The notes: generated by a model from the sequence alone, not told the origin. A stretch of 64,000 bases of DNA from Loktanella sp. M215 (GCF_021735925.1 NZ_WMEA01000001.1:1181001-1245000); one strand, 5' to 3'; shown: positions 44,371 through 56,014, counted from the stretch's first letter. Program-made: numbers and translations.

Positions 44371-45480
44371 ATGACCGGTCTGAAGGTCGCGCGGTTGCAA
44401 CTGTCGCATTTCCGGTCGCACCGGCGGGCCGAGGTCGTGGCCGACGGGCGGCCTATCGCCATTCACGGACCCAACGGTGCGGGCAAGACCAATCTGCTGG
44501 AAGCGGTGTCGCTGCTGTCGCCGGGGCGCGGGCTGCGGCGGGCGGGGGCAGAGGACCTCGTGCGCCGGCCAGAGGCGCTGGGCTGGAAGATCTTTGCCGA
44601 CGTCACCGCCGGACGGCAGACGGTCGAGATCGTCACCGGGGCCGAGGCGGGCCAGTCGCGCAGCGTGCAGGTCGACGGCAAGGCCACGACCCAGACGGCG
44701 CTGGCGGCGATTCTGCGCGTGCTGTGGCTGGTGCCGGCGATGGACCGGCTGTGGATCGAGGGGGCAGAAGGGCGGCGACGGTTTCTGGACCGCGCGACCC
44801 TGAGCTTCGTGCCGTCCCACGCCGAGGCGACGCTGCGCTATGACAAGGCGATGCGCGAACGCAATCGCCTGCTCAAGGACATGGTCCGCGACGCCCACTG
44901 GTATGCGGCCTTGGAGGGGCGCATGGCCGAGGCGGGCGCCGCGGTGCAGGCGAACCGCCGCACCGCCATCGCCGCCCTCATGGCGGCGCAGCAGGATGCG
45001 CAAACCGCCTTTCCCACCGCCGCCCTGACGCTGGTCGAAGGCAGCGCGGATGCGCAGGGTGTCGACGCCTTGCGCGCGGCCCTTGCCAACGGTCGCCCGC
45101 GCGATCTGGCGGCCGGGCGTACGCTGACGGGGCCGCATCGCAGCGATCTGGACGCGGTCTTTGCCGACAAGGGGGTGCATGCCCGCGACTGTTCCACCGG
45201 AGAGCAGAAGGCGCTGCTGATCAGCCTGATCCTGGCCAATGCGCGTGCGTTGATGGCCGAGACCGGGCAGCCACCGGTGCTGTTGCTGGACGAGGTGGCC
45301 GCCCATCTGGACACCGCCCGACGCGCGGCCCTTTATGACGAGGTCTGCGCGCTGGGTGCGCAGGCCTGGATGACCGGAACGGAGGTGCAGTTGTTCGATT
45401 CCCTTGGCGTGCGCGCCCAGTATCTGGCCGTGACCGACGGCCCTGACGGGTCTGTCGTGGTCGCAGGCGGGGCGGCATGA
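44371..45480 (+). CDS. recF: DNA replication and repair protein RecF
   Basis: SMC-like ATPase that loads RecA at gaps, 369 residues. Walker A is GPNGAGKTNLLEAVS, the signature region is TGEQKALLISLILANARAL, and Walker B is VLLLDEVAAHLD. The RecF N-terminus LQLSHFRSHRRA is also clear. Its stop overlaps the next gene by 4 bp. Confidence 0.96.
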   Translation: MTGLKVARLQLSHFRSHRRAEVVADGRPIAIHGPNGAGKTNLLEAVSLLSPGRGLRRAGAEDLVRRPEALGWKIFADVTAGRQTVEIVTGAEAGQSRSVQVDGKATTQTALAAILRVLWLVPAMDRLWIEGAEGRRRFLDRATLSFVPSHAEATLRYDKAMRERNRLLKDMVRDAHWYAALEGRMAEAGAAVQANRRTAIAALMAAQQDAQTAFPTAALTLVEGSADAQGVDALRAALANGRPRDLAAGRTLTGPHRSDLDAVFADKGVHARDCSTGEQKALLISLILANARALMAETGQPPVLLLDEVAAHLDTARRAALYDEVCALGAQAWMTGTEVQLFDSLGVRAQYLAVTDGPDGSVVVAGGAA

Positions 45481-46007
45481 TGCGGATCGACGTGATCGCT
45501 GAACTGCAACTGACCGCCGCCGACGATGCCGCGATCGCGGCCCTGCTGCGCGAGGCCTTTGAGGAGGATTTCGGCGGACGGTCGTTCCACATGCAGCGGC
45601 ATCATGTGCGGATCGTGGCCCGGGACGCAGGCGCACTCGTCGGGCATATCGCCCTGCTGATGCGCGAGATCCGTCTAGACGACCGCCTGACGCCGGTAAT
45701 CGGCGTGGCCGAGGTCGCGACCCGTGCGGATCGCCGCGGGCAGGGCATCGCCGCGGCCATGCTGGCAGAGGCCATCGCGCAGGCGCGCGGGTCCATGGCC
45801 CGCTTCATGGTGCTGTTCGGCGACCGGCCGATCTATGCTGGCTACGGGTTTCGGCCCGCGACGAACCAGCTGACATGGTCGGCGCTGGACGACGTGCGCA
45901 GCACAGGAATCCGGACCGGGGTCGACGCAGGGCTGATGGTCCTGCCGCTGCGCGATGAGGTCTGGGACGATGCGGCGCCGGTCGATCTGGTGGGGCACGT
46001 CTTCTGA
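45477..46007 (+). CDS. GNAT family N-acetyltransferase
   Basis: 176 residues. The acetyl-CoA-binding motif A is VATRADRRGQGIAAAMLAEA (R-x-x-G-x-G/A type). The C-terminal half (FMVLFGDRPIYAGYGFRP) fits the family. Substrate is unknown. It overlaps recF by 4 bp and the following LysE-type gene by one base, so the three are probably co-transcribed. Confidence 0.88.
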   Translation: MMRIDVIAELQLTAADDAAIAALLREAFEEDFGGRSFHMQRHHVRIVARDAGALVGHIALLMREIRLDDRLTPVIGVAEVATRADRRGQGIAAAMLAEAIAQARGSMARFMVLFGDRPIYAGYGFRPATNQLTWSALDDVRSTGIRTGVDAGLMVLPLRDEVWDDAAPVDLVGHVF

Positions 46008-46627
46008 TGACGATCACGCTGACCGACATGGCGCTTTATGCGGCCGCCCTGTTTGCGCTGTTCCTGACGCCGGGGCCGGTCTGGGTGGCGCTGATCGCCC
46101 GCACCCTGTCCGGCGGCTTCAACGCGGCCTGGCCGCTGGCGCTGGGCGTCGTGGTGGGCGATGTGCTCTGGCCCTTGCTTGCGATCCTCGGCGTCACATG
46201 GATCGTGTCGGTCTACGCGGATTTCATGGTCGTGCTGCGCTGGGTCGCCAGCGTCACCTTCATCGTCATGGGTCTGCTCATCATCCGCAACGCGGGCCGC
46301 ACCATCGGGTCCGACAGTCGCCTGACACGTCCCGGCATGTGGGCCGGGTTTCTGGCGGGCGTGGCGGTGATCCTCGGCAATCCCAAGGCGATCCTGTTCT
46401 ACATGGGCGTTTTGCCGGGGTTCTTCGACCTGACCCGCCTGACATGGCCCGACATCGCGGCGATCTGCTGTCTGTCGCTGGTTGTGCCGCTGACGGGCAA
46501 CCTGATCCTTGCGTATTTCTTCGGACGCGCCCGGGCGCTGTTGCGCTCGCCCGAGGCGGTGCGTCGCACCAACCGCATCGCAGGCACCCTGCTGATCGCC
46601 GTCGGCTGCGTCATCCCCCTGATCTGA
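46007..46627 (+). CDS. LysE/RhtB family transporter
   Basis: Amino-acid exporter-like protein, 206 residues, with about six membrane helices. The family signature is FLTPGPVWVALIARTLSGGF near the N-terminus, with GVAVILGNPKAILFYMGVLP in the middle. The direction is probably outward export of an amino acid or related metabolite; the substrate is unknown. The start overlaps the GNAT stop (TGATG). Confidence 0.88.
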   Translation: MTITLTDMALYAAALFALFLTPGPVWVALIARTLSGGFNAAWPLALGVVVGDVLWPLLAILGVTWIVSVYADFMVVLRWVASVTFIVMGLLIIRNAGRTIGSDSRLTRPGMWAGFLAGVAVILGNPKAILFYMGVLPGFFDLTRLTWPDIAAICCLSLVVPLTGNLILAYFFGRARALLRSPEAVRRTNRIAGTLLIAVGCVIPLI

Positions 46628-46708
46628 CCGCGGCGTCCGCCATTCAGATGACTAGGCCCACCGCCGCGGCCCCCTTAGACTGCAAGTCCAGAGACCGGAG
46701 GATCCCCG

Positions 46709-47482
46709 ATGTACCCGAAAACCGCCCTGCTTGTGTTCTGCCTGCTTTGCGGACCGGTGCAGGCGCAATCGCTTCTGTCAGGCGTCGACATAACCTCGCC
46801 CGCCATGACAGAGGCGACGATGACCCGGGACGAGGTCATGCAGGCCCTGTCGCAGGGCGCGGCGGACCTGACCGGCGCGCGGCTGAATGGTCTGGACCTG
46901 TCGGGCGTCGACTTTCAGGGCGCGACCCTGCGGCTGGCGCGGCTGAACAAGGCCGATCTGACGGGGGCGAACCTCGACGGTGCGACCCTTGACCAGGCCT
47001 GGCTGATGGAGGCGCGTCTGGACGACGCCAGCCTGCGCGGGGCGCATCTGTTTCAAGCCCAGCTGATCGGCGCATCGGCGCGGGGTGCGGATTTCACCGA
47101 TGCGCTGGCCTCCGGCAATTTTACCAAGGCCGATCTGACCGGCGCGCTGTTCACCGGGGCCGATCTGGGGGCGGAACTGGGGAATCAATCCATGGGTCTG
47201 ATGCGGGGTGATCTGACCGGCGCGATTGCGACAGGCGCCGATTTCACCGGCGCCCGGCTGGTGCGGACCGTGCTCAGCTTTGCGATCCTGACAGGCACTG
47301 ATTTCAGCGGCGCCGACCTGTCCACGGCGAACCTCGCCGGGGCCGATCTGACCGGCGCGCGCCTGACCGGTGCCGACATGACCGACACCGATGTGACCTC
47401 TGCCAAGCTGCGCGGGTTGGTGGATACGGACGCGTCCGTGCTGACCCCGGCGCTGAACCTGAACCGGGCGCTGCGCGACTAG
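46709..47482 (+). CDS. secreted pentapeptide-repeat protein
   Basis: 257 residues with a signal peptide (KTALLVFCLLCGPVQAQS) and about 25 pentapeptide repeats of A(D/N)LxG type (ADLTGARLNGLDLSGVDFQG; ANLAGADLTGARLTGADMTD), which form a right-handed quadrilateral helix. Pentapeptide proteins such as Qnr and MfpA bind DNA gyrase, and this gene lies 99 bp upstream of gyrB, but the signal peptide argues for a periplasmic location. Function is unknown. Confidence 0.85.
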   Translation: MYPKTALLVFCLLCGPVQAQSLLSGVDITSPAMTEATMTRDEVMQALSQGAADLTGARLNGLDLSGVDFQGATLRLARLNKADLTGANLDGATLDQAWLMEARLDDASLRGAHLFQAQLIGASARGADFTDALASGNFTKADLTGALFTGADLGAELGNQSMGLMRGDLTGAIATGADFTGARLVRTVLSFAILTGTDFSGADLSTANLAGADLTGARLTGADMTDTDVTSAKLRGLVDTDASVLTPALNLNRALRD

Positions 47483-47566
47483 CGCGCCGCGCTGTGCGGG
47501 GCCACAAAATATGGTGCGTCAGGCGTGACATAGTCTGACAAAAAGCATATATTTTGCGGGTAATAG

Positions 47567-49999
<2,433 letters not shown>

Positions 50000-50004
50000 C
50001 GGGC
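50000..50004. repeat. left target-site duplication of the Tn7-like element
   Basis: CGGGC immediately before the left tip (TGTAGG). The same five bases follow the right tip at 56901-56905. A 5-bp duplication is characteristic of Tn7-family transposition. It starts one base after the gyrB stop. Confidence 0.85.
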
Positions 50005-50016
50005 TGTAGGATCGCG

Positions 50017-50070
50017 CATAATCGTGCGCGATACCCAAAAGGTTGCGCGATTTTCCTAAAGGTTTGCGCG
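50017..50070 (+). repeat. left-end iterons (candidate TnsB-binding sites)
   Basis: Three copies end in TGCGCG at 50025-50030, 50044-50049 and 50065-50070 (spacing 19 and 21 bp). The best two are CCCAAAAGGTTGCGCG (50034-50049) and CCTAAAGGTTTGCGCG (50055-50070). The latter matches the right-end unit CCCAAAGGTCTGCGCG at 14 of 16 positions. Confidence 0.8.
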
Positions 50071-50074
50071 GGCA

Positions 50075-51328
50075 ATGCCGATACCTATGAGATACCTGAG
50101 CATCAGACGCGAGATCGAAGGCAGCCTGCCCACCGTGGCGGAACTCCTTCGCCAGAAAGGTGAGCACGATGCCCTCCGCGCTATGAGCCAGGCGGATATC
50201 GAGATCGAGGAAGTTGGCTACGACAACTGGAACGGTGGCACCGAGCTCTGGACTGTCTTCCTTCGCGTCCCGGTCAGCGTTTTCGTATCGTTCGAGGACC
50301 GCCGGGACGAGATCGCCGGGATCATCTCGAAGAACCTCAAGGTCGTCGCGGGCCAGGACAATGGATACTGGGTGAGCGCGGCGATCTCGCCGATGCGTGC
50401 GCCGCCGCCGGATCGGCGCCTACCGAACGGGAAGATCGGCGAACGGACGCGCGCGGCCATCCTCGATGAGATGCGTGCCAGGGAAACTGTCTGGCACGGT
50501 GCCTTAAATGAAATCGCTTTCCTCAGCCGCATCTTTAATCTGACCTCCCTACCTTCTCATGACAGCCGGTTCCAGAACGCCCAGCAGGACATCTGGCAGC
50601 ACTGCATCAACAACTTCGACTGGCCACAGGACTGGGTCTACAGTGACCCGCGCTTACGTCTCTATGCTGCCGATGAGGATATCTTCCTGACGTTCATCTG
50701 CGAGGTTCTTCATCCCATCGTTCGCAAAGACGACTTGGAGCAGGACGCGCTCGCCAGGGCGTTCAATGGTCACCTACGGGCTGACGGGTGGGAGCTCGTC
50801 GAGGATGCCATCATCGATGGACGGCCGGCTTATGTGCCGCAACTCAAGGTTCACGCCTTGGGTGGATCGGTCCAGCGCATCAAGGCCGTCGCGGCTACCT
50901 TGAACTCGGACACGCTCTACGAGGATTTACGGCGCCTTGAGCGTATCGGCGACAGCGAGCCAGGCGAGGCGATCGCCTTGGCCAAGGAAATCGTAGAGAG
51001 CTGCTGCAAGCTGATCTTGGATGATCGGAGGGTAGAATATTCAGAAAAGGCGGAGATCCCCGAACTGCTGAAGCTCCTCCGCAATGAGATCAAGATCATG
51101 ACGGACGGGATCGACGAGAGCGCCAGAGGCGCGAATGAAATTATAGGTATTTTGACCAGCTTGGGGAATATCGCTCACTCTCTCGCTCCGTTGCGGAATG
51201 CATACGGCAAGGGCCATGGTCGCGGGCGAGAATTCAAGGGGCTTCAACCACGCCATGCCCGCCTTGCGATTGGGGCCGCCAGCACTTTCGTCGATTTCGT
51301 ATTGGATCGTCACCTGTCCCAAAGGTAG
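50075..51328 (+). CDS. abortive infection family protein (Abi_C-like C-terminus)
   Basis: 417 residues, soluble. The C-terminal part, with RNAYGKGHGR and QPRHARLAIGAAS, strongly recalls the Abi C-terminal domain (Abi_C/PF14355 type) of phage abortive-infection proteins. The middle segment LARAFNGHLRADGWELVEDA with GRPAYVPQL recalls AbiJ-type N-terminal modules. The first 150 residues (IEIEEVGYDNWNGG; VFVSFEDRRDEIAGI) are not recognised. The start at 50075, or ATG 50087, lies only 70-80 bp inside the transposon, so its promoter must be within the iteron region or come from gyrB read-through. A phage-defence role is an inference from family and context. Confidence 0.75.
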   Translation: MPIPMRYLSIRREIEGSLPTVAELLRQKGEHDALRAMSQADIEIEEVGYDNWNGGTELWTVFLRVPVSVFVSFEDRRDEIAGIISKNLKVVAGQDNGYWVSAAISPMRAPPPDRRLPNGKIGERTRAAILDEMRARETVWHGALNEIAFLSRIFNLTSLPSHDSRFQNAQQDIWQHCINNFDWPQDWVYSDPRLRLYAADEDIFLTFICEVLHPIVRKDDLEQDALARAFNGHLRADGWELVEDAIIDGRPAYVPQLKVHALGGSVQRIKAVAATLNSDTLYEDLRRLERIGDSEPGEAIALAKEIVESCCKLILDDRRVEYSEKAEIPELLKLLRNEIKIMTDGIDESARGANEIIGILTSLGNIAHSLAPLRNAYGKGHGRGREFKGLQPRHARLAIGAASTFVDFVLDRHLSQR

Positions 51329-51361
51329 ACCGGAGTAGTCAGATCAACGTCCGTCCTATCT

Positions 51362-51376
51362 CGTAGTGAAACTACG
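51362..51376. repeat. small hairpin between convergent abi and bcsA genes
   Basis: CGTAGT-GAA-ACTACG, 6-bp stem, 34 bp after the abi stop, in a 178-bp gap. A weak terminator for the defence gene is possible; the rest of the gap shows no further feature. Confidence 0.35.
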
Positions 51377-51506
51377 GTTTGCATGTTCGATCTTATTATA
51401 GAAAGGGCGGTAAGCCGACCTTCGCTGCGCTTTGCGGCGAGATCCGGTGTGCGGACAAAGCGCGCTTTCGCTGAGGTTGCTATACGGCTGCTATTGCAAA
51501 TAACTT

Positions 51507-53558
51507 TCAATGAGCGACCGCTGCCATAATCCATTTCGGTGGTGCTGTGTGTGCAGGACGAATGTCTTTTACAACTTCAGCATCATGCCGCCGCAGAATC
51601 CGTGTAAGAATGCCATATGTCACAGCAAAAGCGCCTGCTGCCTGCGTAGAATTGTCGAGGCCCTGCGTGAACAGCATTCTGATCAGGATGTCGCGGTGAA
51701 CGTCGTCGAGGTCAGCGAAGGAAATCTGAATGAGGGTCTCATCCTGATTCTCGACATAGGCTGCGATCTGACCGAGTTTCGGGATATCGATGCGAAGCCA
51801 GCGAAAGTTGTAGCCGACGTCTTGCAGGTTTGGCAGACGCAGACCGGCACCAGAGACCGACAGCCATTCAAGCCGCGCGGTAACGTTTTGGTTCGGGCGT
51901 GTGCCGATGAAGCAGGGGATGTCGACGGGAAAATGCTCTGCTTCGTCCTGTGACGGTGCGGTCACTGCGGCGACCTGAACCACCGACAGGATAATCATGG
52001 TGACGATCCCCCAAAACGTCAGGAGTGGCATCTGGTCCGCCGACAGCACGATACGGGTATTGTAACTTGCATTCGCGACGAACCCCAAAGCGGTGATGAT
52101 GATCAGCGCGAGGGGTGCATAGATCATCAGACGGTCAACTGTTTGGCCTTGGGCTGCGCGGCCCTTTGGCGTGACCTTGAAGGCATGACCATGCGGCCGG
52201 ATCAGTGTTGTCACGATGGTCGGCAGAATCCGTGGCGCCTGCAAGGCTGCGGGCACGGTCGCCGCGAGTGGAAAGAAGCTTTTCGGGTCGAGCAGCCGCA
52301 GCGCAAGCAGCGTCGCGATGAGAGTTGGCACCTGGTAGTCGATCAACTCGACCGTCGGCGTCATCGGCAGCGGCGACCAGCCAGTCCACAGACAGATCGC
52401 CGGCACCACGAGCGAGGTGATCGTCATCACCGGCTGGATCATCCAGTGCAGCGGAAGAAACAGGATTCGGTGGTGCAGCTTGAGGTTCGGCCCGAATGGT
52501 CCGTCGCGCAGATAGAGGATCTGGATCGCACCACGGGCCCAGCGGGCGCGCTGCACATACATTGCGCTCAAGGATTCAGGTGCCAGGCCGACCGCCAGAC
52601 GCTCGTTCAGATAGCGGGTGACAAACCCGTGGCGGAGCATCGCCAGGGTCAGCAGCATGTCTTCGGTGATCGACCCCGTCGGCAAGCCGCCGCCCACGGC
52701 CTCGATGGCGCTGCGGCGGGTGACGGAGTTCGATCCGCAACAAAAGGCCGCATCCCAGCCATCGCGCCCTTCCATGATGGACCCGAAGAACATGCGCTGA
52801 TCGTCCGGCATTGCCTTGCGCATGCCCAGATTGATCTGCATCGGGTCGGCATTGTAGAAGCTGTGGGGGATCTGCACGATGCCGACGCGTGGATCGTCGA
52901 ACAGCCCCATCGCCCGGTAGAGAAAATTCTGCTGCGGCACGAAGTCCGCGTCCAGCACCATGAAATAGGTGCCATCGGTCCGGGCGATCCCGGCATTGAT
53001 GTTCCCGGCTTTGGCATGGGCGTTGTTGTCACGGGTAAAGTAGTCGGCACCCTTTCGTGCGCAGTAGTCGCGCAGCCAGTCGCGCTTGCCGTCATCCAGC
53101 ACACAGACGCGCAACCGGTCGCGTGGCCAATCAAGGGCCAAGGCACCCAGAATGGTCTTCTCCAGCACGTCGAGGTCTTCGTTGTAGGTCGCGATGAACA
53201 CATCGACAGTGGGCAGCTCAGCGGGGGCGGCCGCGCGCAGGGCCGCTTCGCCTGCATCGGCCAGCGCGGAATTGTCGCGCCGCCGGCACAGGGTAGCGAA
53301 CAGCACTGCGGTGTCGAACCAGACCGCCATCTCGATCAGAAACAGCGTCCACGCGAACAGGGTCTCTCCGATCCCCGAGGCAGGCCCCGGGAGTGTCGCT
53401 GTCACGCGCCAGTAAAGGTAGCGCAAGAGCACCAGTGTCACCGCGGCGAGCAGAGTCCAGACCGCGCCTTTGCGGACCCCGGGTCCGCTGAGCCACTGAC
53501 GGGGAGCCAACAAACCCGCCGCCACGACCAATGTCAGCGGGATCAGATACAGCGGCAT
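51507..53558 (-). CDS. bcsA: BcsA-like cellulose/beta-glucan synthase
   Basis: Processive GT2 polysaccharide synthase, 683 residues. There are several N-terminal membrane helices. The catalytic set is DDG (155-157), DAD (203-205), TED (298-300) and QRARW (336-340), all present, so catalysis should be intact. A PilZ-like domain follows at about 540-640 (WLSVSGAGLRL), but the Arg pair of the RxxxR c-di-GMP motif is not seen: the region before it reads SQDEAEHFPVDIP. The polymer may be cellulose or another beta-glucan. bcsB and bcsC are absent; the only partner is the HlyD-type gene 1 bp upstream. It is cargo of the transposon. Confidence 0.88.
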   Translation of the reverse strand: MPLYLIPLTLVVAAGLLAPRQWLSGPGVRKGAVWTLLAAVTLVLLRYLYWRVTATLPGPASGIGETLFAWTLFLIEMAVWFDTAVLFATLCRRRDNSALADAGEAALRAAAPAELPTVDVFIATYNEDLDVLEKTILGALALDWPRDRLRVCVLDDGKRDWLRDYCARKGADYFTRDNNAHAKAGNINAGIARTDGTYFMVLDADFVPQQNFLYRAMGLFDDPRVGIVQIPHSFYNADPMQINLGMRKAMPDDQRMFFGSIMEGRDGWDAAFCCGSNSVTRRSAIEAVGGGLPTGSITEDMLLTLAMLRHGFVTRYLNERLAVGLAPESLSAMYVQRARWARGAIQILYLRDGPFGPNLKLHHRILFLPLHWMIQPVMTITSLVVPAICLWTGWSPLPMTPTVELIDYQVPTLIATLLALRLLDPKSFFPLAATVPAALQAPRILPTIVTTLIRPHGHAFKVTPKGRAAQGQTVDRLMIYAPLALIIITALGFVANASYNTRIVLSADQMPLLTFWGIVTMIILSVVQVAAVTAPSQDEAEHFPVDIPCFIGTRPNQNVTARLEWLSVSGAGLRLPNLQDVGYNFRWLRIDIPKLGQIAAYVENQDETLIQISFADLDDVHRDILIRMLFTQGLDNSTQAAGAFAVTYGILTRILRRHDAEVVKDIRPAHTAPPKWIMAAVAH

Positions 53559-53559
53559 C

Positions 53560-54849
53560 TCAGTTGACCGTCGTCGGGCTGTCGGAATCCTCCAGTTTGG
53601 CCGTCATCACCGGCGCGAAACCAGCCATATCCCGCAACGAAGAGACGAGGTTCGACACGGCAGAGATCGACTTCATCGCGAAATGCACTTCGGCCGAACG
53701 GCCGACATCACAAAAGGATCGCGCCACGCCGGGCGCAGACACGTCCGCACCGCCGATGCCGACGATCACGCGCAATCCGTCGGGTGTTTCGATCCGCGGC
53801 TGCGCAGCCTGCATCTTGCGGTTCGGCCGTGCGCCGCTGCCGTAGACGGCATAGACCACAGCCTTGAAGCGATCCTTATCACCTTTCAGCTGCACAGAGA
53901 CGTCGTCGCCGGGCCGGATGCTCTGGGTGTAAGTCTCGCTGATCATGACCTCCAGAAACCGGCGCGAACAGTCGAGCACCTGGGCAATCTGTTCGCCAGA
54001 CGCGACGTTTGTTCCGACTTGGCCAGACACCTCCCAGATGATGCCATCGGCCACCGACTTTGGAGAGAACGTGTCGTTGCGCGCCTTCTCGAGTTCGAGG
54101 CCAGAAATCTCACCCTGCAGCGCCGCACGGCGGGTCTGCAGCGTCAGCAGCCGCGTATAAAGATCGGCGTCCCGCAGGGCGATCTCGTCCAGCCGGTAAT
54201 TCAACTGTTCCAGGCTGTTCGTCGCAAGATCGATGCTGTCTGTGGTCTGAAGATAATCGCGTTCGACCTCAAGGCGGTTGACCGTTGCCACCTCATGGGC
54301 GTGCCGCGCTTGGGCCGCGGCCAGATCCGCTTCGGCCGCCAAGACATCACGTTTCGTGACGCTGCCTTTCCCTTCCAACTGTGCAATCCGAAGGGCGGCA
54401 TCCTGCGTCCGGCTGACCTCTGCCGCGGCGACAGCCACGTCGGCCTGCGCTTCTTCCAGACGCGGACCAAACCAGATCGTCTTGGCGTTCACCTGATCCG
54501 AACGTCGCTTGATCAGATCGGCCTTCAGGTCCTGCATGCGTCGCCGCTGGGTTTCGATGCCCGAGATTTCGCCTGATGTGGTCGCGATCTCGCTTCTAAG
54601 CGAGCGCAGGTTCACGCTCTGGCTGCGGGCATCCTTGATGACTGCGATCGTATCTCCCGCCAGAATTGGTGCCGCCGCTCCCAGACTGGCTGTCATGATC
54701 GTGCCATCAAAAGGCGCATAGACAGAAACGAGCGGCGCGTTCACGACAGCCGCCGACGAGATGTGATTGGTCATCTGCGGCGCGATTGCCACGCCGGCTG
54801 CAGCAAGCAGAACGAGCGCTGCAGGCACCCTCAACATGGACATCTGCAT
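53560..54849 (-). CDS. HlyD/membrane-fusion-type partner of BcsA
   Basis: 429 residues with an N-terminal membrane anchor (RVPAALVLLAAAGVAIAPQM), a lipoyl-like half-motif (YAPFDGTIMTASLGAA), and a long coiled coil (about residues 80-250, QSVNLRSLRSEIATTSGEIS). A second lipoyl/beta-barrel part follows (GIIWEVSGQVGTNVASGEQI). Similar proteins (HlyD/Alg44 type) form periplasmic adaptors for polymer export. The stop is one base before the bcsA start (TGAGATG), so the two are co-expressed. It is the upstream gene of the pair, and the region before it (54850-55026) holds the promoter. Confidence 0.8.
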   Translation of the reverse strand: MQMSMLRVPAALVLLAAAGVAIAPQMTNHISSAAVVNAPLVSVYAPFDGTIMTASLGAAAPILAGDTIAVIKDARSQSVNLRSLRSEIATTSGEISGIETQRRRMQDLKADLIKRRSDQVNAKTIWFGPRLEEAQADVAVAAAEVSRTQDAALRIAQLEGKGSVTKRDVLAAEADLAAAQARHAHEVATVNRLEVERDYLQTTDSIDLATNSLEQLNYRLDEIALRDADLYTRLLTLQTRRAALQGEISGLELEKARNDTFSPKSVADGIIWEVSGQVGTNVASGEQIAQVLDCSRRFLEVMISETYTQSIRPGDDVSVQLKGDKDRFKAVVYAVYGSGARPNRKMQAAQPRIETPDGLRVIVGIGGADVSAPGVARSFCDVGRSAEVHFAMKSISAVSNLVSSLRDMAGFAPVMTAKLEDSDSPTTVN

Positions 54850-55026
54850 CCTACAGTTCTTCCTGAAGAGGTATCATACGAGCACACGCAAGTGAGCGAC
54901 CGCGTCTTAAAGGATGTGTCTTCGTCCAGACCAGATACATAACCATAAACCCAACTCAACCCAGAAGTGTCGAAGGTCTGGATAATTGGCAAACATGGCG
55001 CAAATAAGGTTAACGGGATTTCAACT

Positions 55027-55052
55027 TGAGCTGCTGCCGGTTTCGTGGACAC
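55027..55052 (+). repeat. left terminal inverted repeat of the IS3 element
   Basis: Begins TGAGCTGCTGCCGG and ends GTGGACAC; pairs with 56341-56366 with a single C/T difference. Confidence 0.88.
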
Positions 55053-55056
55053 CGGG

Positions 55057-56014
55057 TTAGGTTTGCATAGCTCGGTCCTCGAACGCCATAGGGCTGAGAT
55101 AGCCCAGCTTCGAATGCCGTCGCCTCGGATTGTAAAAGCGCTCGATGTAGTCGAACACGTCGGCGCGTGCCGCGTCACGGGTGCGGTAGACCTTGCGGGC
55201 TGTCCGTTCGATCTTCAGCGACGAGAAGAAGCTCTCCATTGCTGAGTTGTCCCACACATTGCCTGCACGGCTCACCCGGCAAATGATGCCGTTGTCCAGC
55301 AGCAGGCGCTGAAACTGCTCACTGGTATATTGCGATCCTTGGTCTGAGTGATGGAGCAGCGCGTCAGCCTTTCCGCGCCGCCAGACGGCCATCCGCTGCC
55401 CGGCAGTGGTTTGCAGGTCATTCCGGTGGAATGACTGGCAAACCATGAGAGGGATCAGCGCATCCATGACCAGTGAAGCATCCCGTTCCGCCTTCATGGA
55501 CCAGCCGACGGTGAGCCATTGATGCGCCATTGGTTCAAGCACAATGGCGAACCCTGGAGAACAGGTCCAGCACGACCGCCACGTAGAGCCAGCCCTCTGC
55601 GGTCCAGATGTAGGTGAAGTCGGCAAGCCACTTCTGGTTCGGCCGGTCTGCTGTGAAGTCGCGGTCAAGGATGTTGTCGGCGATGACCGACCGCTCGCCG
55701 TCATCCTTCGGGTTCCCGCGGCGTTTGGGCCGCGCTCTCATTGCATTTAGCCGCATCAAGCGTTCGATCCGGTGCAGTCCACATGCGAGACCTTCTTCCA
55801 GAACGTCACGCCAGACCCGGCGGGCGCCATAGGTGCGATCGCTGGCCTTGAAGCTCTTGTCGATCGACTGGACGAGCTTTGCATCCTGAGCCGCGCGTTC
55901 GCTTATCGGCCTTCTGAGCCAGGCATGAAAGCCGGATCGGGAGACGCCCAGCACCGCGCACATCCAGCTGACCGGCCAAATGTGCCGATGCTTTGCCACG
56001 TAAGCGAACGTCAT
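55057..56014 (-). pseudogene. IS3 transposase OrfB, interrupted
   Basis: DDE-type transposase of IS3. The first part (from MTFAYVAKHRHIWPVSWMCA through DRTYGARRVWRDVLEEGLAC) contains the HTH and the first catalytic Asp region (WLADFTYIWTAEGWLYVAVV), then shifts frame at about 55550. The second part has the second Asp and Glu (LLHHSDQGSQYTSEQF; GNVWDNSAMESFFSSLK) and ends FEDRAMQT. Two extra stretches not found in the usual protein, each built on a palindrome (near 55520-55560 and 55395-55450), separate the parts; the first breaks the frame. Confidence 0.85.

Noticed and set aside
46709..47482. Qnr-type gyrase protection gene
   Set aside because: The protein has a signal peptide, so it should not meet cytoplasmic gyrase.
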